A stretch of 64,000 bases of DNA from Eubacterium plexicaudatum ASF492 (GTDB lineage: Bacteria; Bacillota; Clostridia; Lachnospirales; Lachnospiraceae). This document shows, piece after piece, positions 58,260-64,000 of this stretch. The notes beneath the pieces are model-generated. The model saw nothing but the letters and a program-made list of their open reading frames with translations, made no database searches and was not told the origin of the DNA. Each line of letters opens with the position of its first letter. Position 1 is the first letter of the stretch. Where the stretch lies: positions 2,871,501 through 2,935,500 of the forward strand of contig NZ_AQFT02000001.1 of NCBI RefSeq assembly GCF_000364225.2, given 5' to 3'. The position numbers and the translations under genes were made by a program.

Positions 58260-59042
58260 TCAGACAATCTGAAACGGCTCCCTTCGGCTCTCCCGTATCA
58301 CGGTAAGCTCCGGAGCATGTTCCTTAAGATACTCTGCCATATATGCGATAAAAATATGTTCTATTCCATAATGTCCCGCATCAATTACCGCCATTTTGCA
58401 CGCTGCCGCATCTATTCCGGTATGATGGTCAATATCTCCGGTAATATAGACCTGCGCGCCTGCCTGCAGCGCATGTGCCACATCGCTTTTTCCGGCACCG
58501 GGACAAATTGCCGCACGTTCGACCGTATCCTGCATATTGCCGAATACTTTGACATGTTCCAAACCAAATGCCGACTTCACAAGCGCGCAGCATTCGGACA
58601 GCCGCATCGGCTTTTCCAGCTCACCCACTCTTCCGATTCCCTGTGCCTGACCGTCTTTCTCACACGTAATTTCCAATGGCGCCGCATTTTGCAAATGCAT
58701 CCGGTCACAAGCCAGCTGCGCCATACCCATCACATCAAAATTGGTATGCATCGCATAATAAGAAATGCCCGATCGAATGAGCGCGGTCACCCTGCGCCCG
58801 ATAAAATCTTCTTCCGTAATACGCTTCATCCCCTGAAAAATAAGCGGATGGTGCGTCAGCAGAAAATCAGCGTCCGCGGCAATCGCTTCGCTGATTGCCT
58901 CATCGGTCGCATCCAGTGCAATATATACTTTTTTTATCTCCTGCCTGGTACTGCCGACCAGCAGACCGACATTATCCCAGCTGCAGGCGTAAGCTTCGTC
59001 TGCCTGTTGGTTTAATATCCGAATGAGTTGTTTACATTTCAA
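58260..59042 (-). CDS. Nif3-like dinuclear metal-centre protein
   Basis: 260 residues. Metal-binding histidines are in LLTHHPLIFQGMK, and AYACSWDNVGLLVG, HTNFDVM and VIDAGHYGIEHIF are family hallmarks. The function is uncertain; it is often called a GTP cyclohydrolase I type 2 homologue and normally sits next to trmK. TTG at 59042 is the start, behind a well-spaced GGAGG. Here trmK is 2.1 kb away because the ATPase/nuclease pair lies between them. Confidence 0.9.
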   Translation of the reverse strand: MKCKQLIRILNQQADEAYACSWDNVGLLVGSTRQEIKKVYIALDATDEAISEAIAADADFLLTHHPLIFQGMKRITEEDFIGRRVTALIRSGISYYAMHTNFDVMGMAQLACDRMHLQNAAPLEITCEKDGQAQGIGRVGELEKPMRLSECCALVKSAFGLEHVKVFGNMQDTVERAAICPGAGKSDVAHALQAGAQVYITGDIDHHTGIDAAACKMAVIDAGHYGIEHIFIAYMAEYLKEHAPELTVIRESRREPFQIV

Positions 59043-59094
59043 TTTTATTCCTCCAATGTTGTTTTGTAGCGCTTTTTATTCATTTTTTATTCAT

Positions 59095-59769
59095 TCAAGA
59101 GCATTCTGCATTCAATTCATAAAAATATTTGCCGTCTTTCTCCTGAGAAATGTAAGTTTCAATTTTGAATTTATTTTTTCCTATTTCAATACAATCACTC
59201 TGAAACGCCGACAATACTTTCAATCTGGCCTCTTCTTTTAGCAATTGCAAACGCGCTTCCGCTCCTATCAATGCCGGAAGACATTGAATATTTGCTTTTT
59301 CTTTCTCCAAATAAGCAGTTTTCTTTTTGATCGTCTCCTGTATCCGATCTCTGCATATTTCTCGCGTAATATATCCTATATGAAATTCTTCCGCATATTC
59401 GTCCAAATATGTAGTAATCGCACTTTTATGTTTTACCGCCTCTGTTAACTGTTCAACCAGATGATAAATAACATTTTCTCCGCCAACAGATTTTTTTACA
59501 TCTATTACCCAGGAACTGAAACAACATCTACGCTCATCAATAACCAATATGAAAATATCTGCTTTTTTTCCGCCTTTATCCTCAATAAAGGGAGGCTTAT
59601 ATTCATTTCCATAAATGCCATATTGACCCTCTTTTATTAAAAAATGAATATGAACCACATCGTCCGTTTCTCTCTCTTCAAGAATAATGGTTTTGTCGCT
59701 GTAAACCCGGTACAATCGGCCGGACAGTAATGCTGCCGGGTCTTTGATTGTATCTCCTTTAATTTTCAT
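59095..59769 (-). CDS. Putative PD-(D/E)XK nuclease-like partner of the OLD-like ATPase
   Basis: 224 residues, no family recognised. Residues 70-92 (ADIFILVIDERRCCF, then SSWVIDVKK) give the spacing D71, D90-x-K92 of PD-(D/E)XK nucleases, with Q107 in the following helix. A coiled helical stretch follows (residues ~140-185). It is encoded after, and overlaps by 11 bp, the ATPase gene (ATG within GATGAAAATTAA), so the two are translated together. Its job could be nucleic-acid cleavage directed by the ATPase, as in anti-phage pairs. That is inference, and another effector fold is possible. Confidence 0.55.
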   Translation of the reverse strand: MKIKGDTIKDPAALLSGRLYRVYSDKTIILEERETDDVVHIHFLIKEGQYGIYGNEYKPPFIEDKGGKKADIFILVIDERRCCFSSWVIDVKKSVGGENVIYHLVEQLTEAVKHKSAITTYLDEYAEEFHIGYITREICRDRIQETIKKKTAYLEKEKANIQCLPALIGAEARLQLLKEEARLKVLSAFQSDCIEIGKNKFKIETYISQEKDGKYFYELNAECS

Positions 59770-61168
59770 CTTCTATCCCCATTGCAATTTTTGCCTCTTC
59801 GAACAAATGCATTGTACTGTCATGAAACAGGCTAAAATCGTATCCCGTACATGGCGTTTTTTGAAAGACCAGTTCTTCCACCATACTTTTATCCTTAGAT
59901 TGATTTACAAACTGGTATACATGAATATTCGGAGAAATTAATAAATCTTCCTGTTCAATGTCAATCCCATTTTTTTTCAATAATTTGCGTACCGCTTCAA
60001 AATCAAAGTCTCCATACGATAACAGCAGCAAATTATTCATTTTAGTAGCCATCGTATCACTATGAGTACTTACAATCAACTTTACCCCTTTATTATTCAA
60101 ACGGTTCAGCAATTTAACCATTTCCATTTGTTTCAAAGGGTGCATACTTGTTTCAACTTCATCATAAAAAATAAAATCTGTCTCCTTGGAATCTGTCAGT
60201 GCTTTCACGACCGGCACTACTTCATTTACCATAGACGACGCTACAAAAACCGGAATTGCATTCTCTTGTCCCTCCGGTATATACTCCGTAGTTTCGCCGT
60301 TTTCACGAATTGTTCCGTCAATCAGATATGACGAAATAAACCGAATCAAATCATCATTCTTTTTCGCTGTCCGCTCCGAATAGCTATAGTCCAGTAAAAA
60401 TGTTAAAAAATCCGAAACAGGTTCCGTAACTGCACCGATCTCCTTTTCCGGTCGCGTTAACATGCCCGTATCCTGCCTGTTGTTGGCAAAATAACGTTTA
60501 TACAGCAATGATAGCCCCATTCGTGACGCCGGCATAAACAAAACATTGGAAGAAGAAGGCGCTTTTGCTCCAAAAACATCTGCCAGCACATGGCAAATGC
60601 CTATTCCACGAGCAACTTCTACAGGTAATCCAGCCGGCACCCGCATTTCTTCTATCTTCGTTTTATCTCCCTGTATATTATTTTTTAAGATAATAGAACC
60701 ATAAAACTCACCGGTATCCGCAACTGCCTGAGATATCAATTCAGGTGTCAAAAATTCGCGTATATTCCCATTTTCCTTCAGAACATAATTTATCGTTTTT
60801 TCAGTCAGACAATATATTTCATAACTGCTGTCCGGATGTTCAAATTCCAATGTGACTTCCTCAACCGGAATGGCCGCATGGAAAGATTTTTCAATGATCG
60901 CATTGATATGTTTTGCCAGATATGCATTTACCCACGCATTCATCTCACATAGTTCCTTCCTGCCTATGGAAAAAGCATCCATCTGCTCCATACGTGGAAT
61001 CGTTATATTCGGAATCTTTGAGGACAGATGTTTCATAACCGTATAGATCAGCTCCATCAACTGTGTTTTCCCACTGTTATTATTTCCTACAAAAACAGTA
61101 AAATTGCTGATATTAACTCTAGCCTCGGAAATTTTACCAAAATTTTTTACGTTGATATATACTTCCAT
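59759..61168 (-). CDS. OLD-like AAA/ABC-type ATPase
   Basis: 469 residues. It opens with FGKISEARVNISNFTVFVG and Walker A GNNNSGKT (28-35). An ABC-like signature SSMVNEVVPV (311-320), Walker B FIFYDEVE with E337 and the H-loop VSTHSD (H369) complete an SMC/OLD-type ATPase. No TOPRIM nuclease domain follows, so the neighbouring gene would supply the effector. It begins 20 bp after trmK ends. Proteins with this head are common in defence systems (Septu, PARIS, Gabija). It is intact, unlike several neighbours, and richer in A and T. Confidence 0.85.
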   Translation of the reverse strand: MEVYINVKNFGKISEARVNISNFTVFVGNNNSGKTQLMELIYTVMKHLSSKIPNITIPRMEQMDAFSIGRKELCEMNAWVNAYLAKHINAIIEKSFHAAIPVEEVTLEFEHPDSSYEIYCLTEKTINYVLKENGNIREFLTPELISQAVADTGEFYGSIILKNNIQGDKTKIEEMRVPAGLPVEVARGIGICHVLADVFGAKAPSSSNVLFMPASRMGLSLLYKRYFANNRQDTGMLTRPEKEIGAVTEPVSDFLTFLLDYSYSERTAKKNDDLIRFISSYLIDGTIRENGETTEYIPEGQENAIPVFVASSMVNEVVPVVKALTDSKETDFIFYDEVETSMHPLKQMEMVKLLNRLNNKGVKLIVSTHSDTMATKMNNLLLLSYGDFDFEAVRKLLKKNGIDIEQEDLLISPNIHVYQFVNQSKDKSMVEELVFQKTPCTGYDFSLFHDSTMHLFEEAKIAMGIEDEN

Positions 61169-61187
61169 ACCTGTTATTCACCTGCCT

Positions 61188-61984
61188 TCAAATACGCTCC
61201 AAAATCTCCCGCAGCGCCTGAACCTCCTCCAGCCGCATCCGAACTTCCTTCTCCCGCTCAAATGTCTCCCCGTACACGGCTGTCCGCAGGCTTCCCGCGC
61301 ACCTTTTCGGAGTTCCTCTAAAATGCCGCGCTCCCGCTGCTGATCCCGCTCAAGCATCTTGCGCAGCACCGGATGCTTTCCATATATTATACATTCACCG
61401 TATCGATCCAGCAATCCGCGAATCCGCTGCGGCTCCACTAACTTTTCCTGCAGCTGCCGGGACATGTTACGGCTGTTTTTTTCCCATGTATCCCCCATCT
61501 GCGGCTTTTTCCATACGATATGCATAACCGGATAAAACTTTCCGGCTTCATATACGAGATCTTCCTTGTCAATATACATCTTATGTTCACGCACATATGC
61601 ACGTACTTTGGCCGTATCGGACTGCGGTTCCAAAATCACCTCTTCAAAGTCCGGCAGCAGCCGGCGTGACGCTTCCAAAATGTGAAGCACGGTCTGTCCT
61701 CCCATTCCCGCAATCACAACACTGTCTGCCTCGCCTTTTTCCAGCTCCTGCATACCGTCCGACAGACGGGTCCGAATAACGGCTTCCAGCCCGGCCGCCG
61801 CAATATGTTCCTGTGCCCGCATCAATGGCCCTTTTCGGATATCCATAGCTATTACATGCGGACATCTGCCGCTTTGTATTAAATAAATCGGCAAAAACCC
61901 ATGATCCGTTCCGATGTCTGCAGTCCGGCTGCCCGGCGTCACAAAATCTGCAACTGCCTGCAGACGTTTCGATAATTTCTGCAT
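61188..61984 (-). CDS. trmK: tRNA adenine-22 N1-methyltransferase, frame broken near 61294
   Basis: Repaired length about 265 residues. The SAM-binding motif RTADIGTDHGFLPIYL, MDIRKGPL and VIAGMGGQTV identify TrmK (YqfN), which methylates A22 of tRNA. The last ~40 residues are in another frame, and one added G in the CCC run at 61294-61296 rejoins them (SLRTAVYGETFE, ending at 61188). ATG at 61984 is chosen, four bases after the rpoD stop. It continues the dnaG-rpoD block. Confidence 0.9.
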
Positions 61985-61988
61985 ATGT

Positions 61989-63283
61989 TTACTCCAGATA
62001 ATCCTTAAGCTTGCGGCTTCTGCTTGGATGGCGCAGTTTGCGCAGCGCTTTTGCTTCAATCTGACGGATACGCTCACGTGTAACGTTAAATTCCTTGCCG
62101 ACTTCTTCCAGTGTACGTGCTCTGCCGTCCTGTAAGCCAAACCGCAGCGTCAGTACTTTCTGTTCACGTTCTGTCAGCGTTCCAAGCACCTCGCCAAGCT
62201 GTTCTTTTAACAATGTAAACGCCGCTGCGTCTGCCGGCACCGGTACATTATCGTCCTGAATAAAATCACCAAGATGCGAATCTTCTTCTTCTCCAATCGG
62301 CGTTTCCAGAGAAACCGGTTCCTGGGAAATTTTCAAAATCTCCCGCACACGTTCTACCGGCATATTCATCTGTGCTGCAATTTCTTCCGGAGACGGTTCC
62401 CGTCCCAGCTCCTGCAGCAGCTGTCTGGATACACGAATCAGTTTGTTAATCGTCTCTACCATGTGTACCGGAATACGAATCGTCCTTGCCTGATCTGCAA
62501 TGGCTCTTGTAATTGCCTGACGAATCCACCAGGTCGCATATGTGGAAAACTTATATCCTTTGCGGTAATCAAATTTCTCTACCGCTTTGATCAGGCCGAG
62601 ATTTCCTTCCTGAATCAGGTCCAAAAAAAGCATACCACGACCCACATAACGTTTTGCGATGCTGACAACAAGGCGCAGGTTTGCTTCCGCCAGACGCTTT
62701 TTCGCATCTTCACCGTGATCCTGCTCCAGAATAAGCCGGTTGATTTCCTCATTCAATTCACGTTTTTCACTTTCGGTCGTTCCCGGTTTATCTCTGCGGC
62801 CTCTTAAAATGATGATCTTTTCATGCGCAACGGCTCCATTTTCCATTTTCTGTGCCAGGTCAATTTCTTCCTCCGCACTTAACAGCGGCACTTTGCCGAT
62901 TTCTTTTAAGTACATGCGCACCGGATCCTCAATGCTCACACCATCCGGTACGGTCAGGTCGATATTTTCCACTTCCACATCTTCGTCTTCGATTAAAATA
63001 TCATCATCGTCGTCGTCATCCGAGATACGCAAAACATCCACATTATGGATTTCCAGATATTCCAGCACATTTTCCAGCTGTTCGGCAGACAGACACATGC
63101 TTTGGAACGCATCGCTGATCTCCTGGTACTCCAGCATATTTTTTTTCTTTTTGCGCGTTCTACAAGCGTGCCCAAAATTTCCAAAAACTTCTGCTGATCA
63201 AACACCGGTGTTTCCGCGCCCTCTCTTTCCGAAGCATGATCCTTTTTTTTCATTTTCTTTCTGTTTTCTTCCATATTCGCCAT
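61989..63283 (-). CDS. rpoD: Primary sigma factor RpoD, frame broken at 63139-63146
   Basis: Repaired length about 431 residues. Region 1.2 ([20 protein letters not shown]), region 2 ([42 protein letters not shown]), region 3 and region 4 with the helix-turn-helix ([27 protein letters not shown]) are complete, and the C-terminal half is a normal sigma-70. An acidic run of Asp residues lies in the N-terminal part. Eight A instead of nine near 63139-63146 split the N-terminus from the rest. It directs RNA polymerase to housekeeping promoters. ATG at 63283 has AGAGAGG upstream. Confidence 0.95.
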
Positions 63284-63304
63284 TGATTTCATCCTCTCTT
63301 GGTC

Positions 63305-64000
63305 TTACATGCTTACCGTTTCCGGCATCTGTGTCAGAAATTCTTTTCCCCGCAGTGCCTCAAGCATTTTTTTCTCCTGAAGCATTTGTGAAAAACGCTC
63401 CTGCATACCGTTCGGATCGTGATTTTCTTTCAGTATCTGAAGGTGATGTTCCTTTAACTTGATAATCGTATCTTTTAATGCCTGACCGCGTTCCGCACGT
63501 GTCTTCACTTCAAGGATTGTTTCATGAAATGCGGACACGATCCTGCGCTGTTCATCGGGATCTTCAAAATGACCGGGAATCTGTGCCAGATTTAAATTTC
63601 CCTCTTCCAGCTGTGCAAACAATGCTTTGGCAGCATGCGCACAAATCTCATCCGAAAATCTTCAGGTGTGATATATTCGCGAATGACCGGATAAAGCGCC
63701 GGCTCTTCACTCAGCCAGGTTAACAGCAGTTTCTGGGATTTTGTAATCCCATCTTCTTTCTGCAGATCTTTTTTGCGGTTTCCTGTCTTTAACGGCTCAT
63801 GTTTTTTTACAAGTCCTGTCTGTGTACCGACCTGCGCCACCAGCCTGCGCAGATTTTCAAAGCCAATTTGATACTTCTGTGCAACCGCTTCAATATAATT
63901 GTTCCGCTCCAACGCTTCGTCAAATTCCAGCAGCTTTCTGGCAGCCTCGTTATAAAACGCCGTCTTGCCCTGCGGATCGCTCATATTATAATTGTGCTCC
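63305..64000 (-). CDS. dnaG: DNA primase, C-terminal part, cut by the right edge and frame broken
   Basis: The visible part begins in the middle of the gene (SDPQGKTAFYNEAARKLLEFDEALERNNYIEA, typical of DnaG) and ends with the helicase-binding domain at 63305. The run at 63655-63658 lacks one base; adding it joins EEPALYPVIREYITPEDFSDEI to the rest. DnaG makes RNA primers for replication and binds DnaB through its C-terminus. It precedes rpoD by 21 bp, the classic macromolecular synthesis order. Confidence 0.92.

Noticed and set aside
1..64000. CRISPR arrays, prophage genes and tRNA genes
   Set aside because: No regularly spaced repeats, no phage structural or integrase genes and no clear tRNA cloverleaf were seen.

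Overview
The window looks like a chromosome fragment of a spore-forming, glycan-degrading gut Firmicute, most likely Lachnospiraceae. Grounds: a dnaG-rpoD-trmK-nif3 housekeeping block, a SpoVB-type flippase, LytTR/GHKL two-component pairs, PocR-domain hybrid kinases, a GPH sugar symporter with GH43/GH78-like/GH2/GH3 enzymes, and a fructoselysine pathway. This is judged from remembered families; no search was run.

Layout. 1-5053 (reverse): an AT-rich block with an ABC exporter cut by the edge, a radical SAM/SPASM peptide maturase and an agr-like kinase/LytTR regulator pair; it looks like a RiPP locus, but no precursor gene is visible. 5125-6497: a MATE pump. 6590-14368 (reverse): an enlarged Amadori-product (fructoselysine) locus with FrlA-type permease, FrlB-type deglycase, FrlC-type epimerase, two FrlD-type kinases, two GntR/UTRA regulators, a YjbQ-family protein and a metal-dependent hydrolase. 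14939-18101 (forward): a divergent unit with a second amidohydrolase and an NhaC antiporter. 18229-22034: aroK, then a queC-transporter-queF unit behind a leader with promoter and terminator, flanked by a 62-bp direct repeat that itself contains divergent promoters, then a CPBP protease. 22105-24454: ptsI and a PAP2 phosphatase. 24593-30842: a response regulator and two tandem PocR hybrid kinases. 30908-38501: metH, a cysteine desulfurase, a SpoVB-like flippase and a J-protein/DUF5685-like/zinc-ribbon trio. 38622-56010 (reverse): glycan genes, into which an MBOAT/SGNH/leucine-rich surface acylation operon is set. 56176-56527: RNase P RNA. 56569-64000 (reverse): nucleoside kinase, nif3, a two-gene OLD-like ATPase plus putative nuclease insertion, trmK, rpoD and the end of dnaG.

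Two points affect all reading. First, twelve genes, including the essential rpoD, dnaG and ptsI, are broken by single-base indels in homopolymer runs (18 sites, nearly all deletions). Each rejoins cleanly when one base is restored, so this is probably sequencing error, and coordinates of those genes span the repaired reading. Second, one transporter (41893-43356) carries a true in-frame TAG, which a homopolymer error cannot explain.

The best candidate for an undescribed system is the ATPase/nuclease pair at 59095-61168, inserted in the trmK-nif3 interval. Next come the leucine-rich-repeat/SGNH/MBOAT operon (44950-49691), the radical SAM/agr-like block, and the hydrolase/YjbQ additions to the fructoselysine locus.
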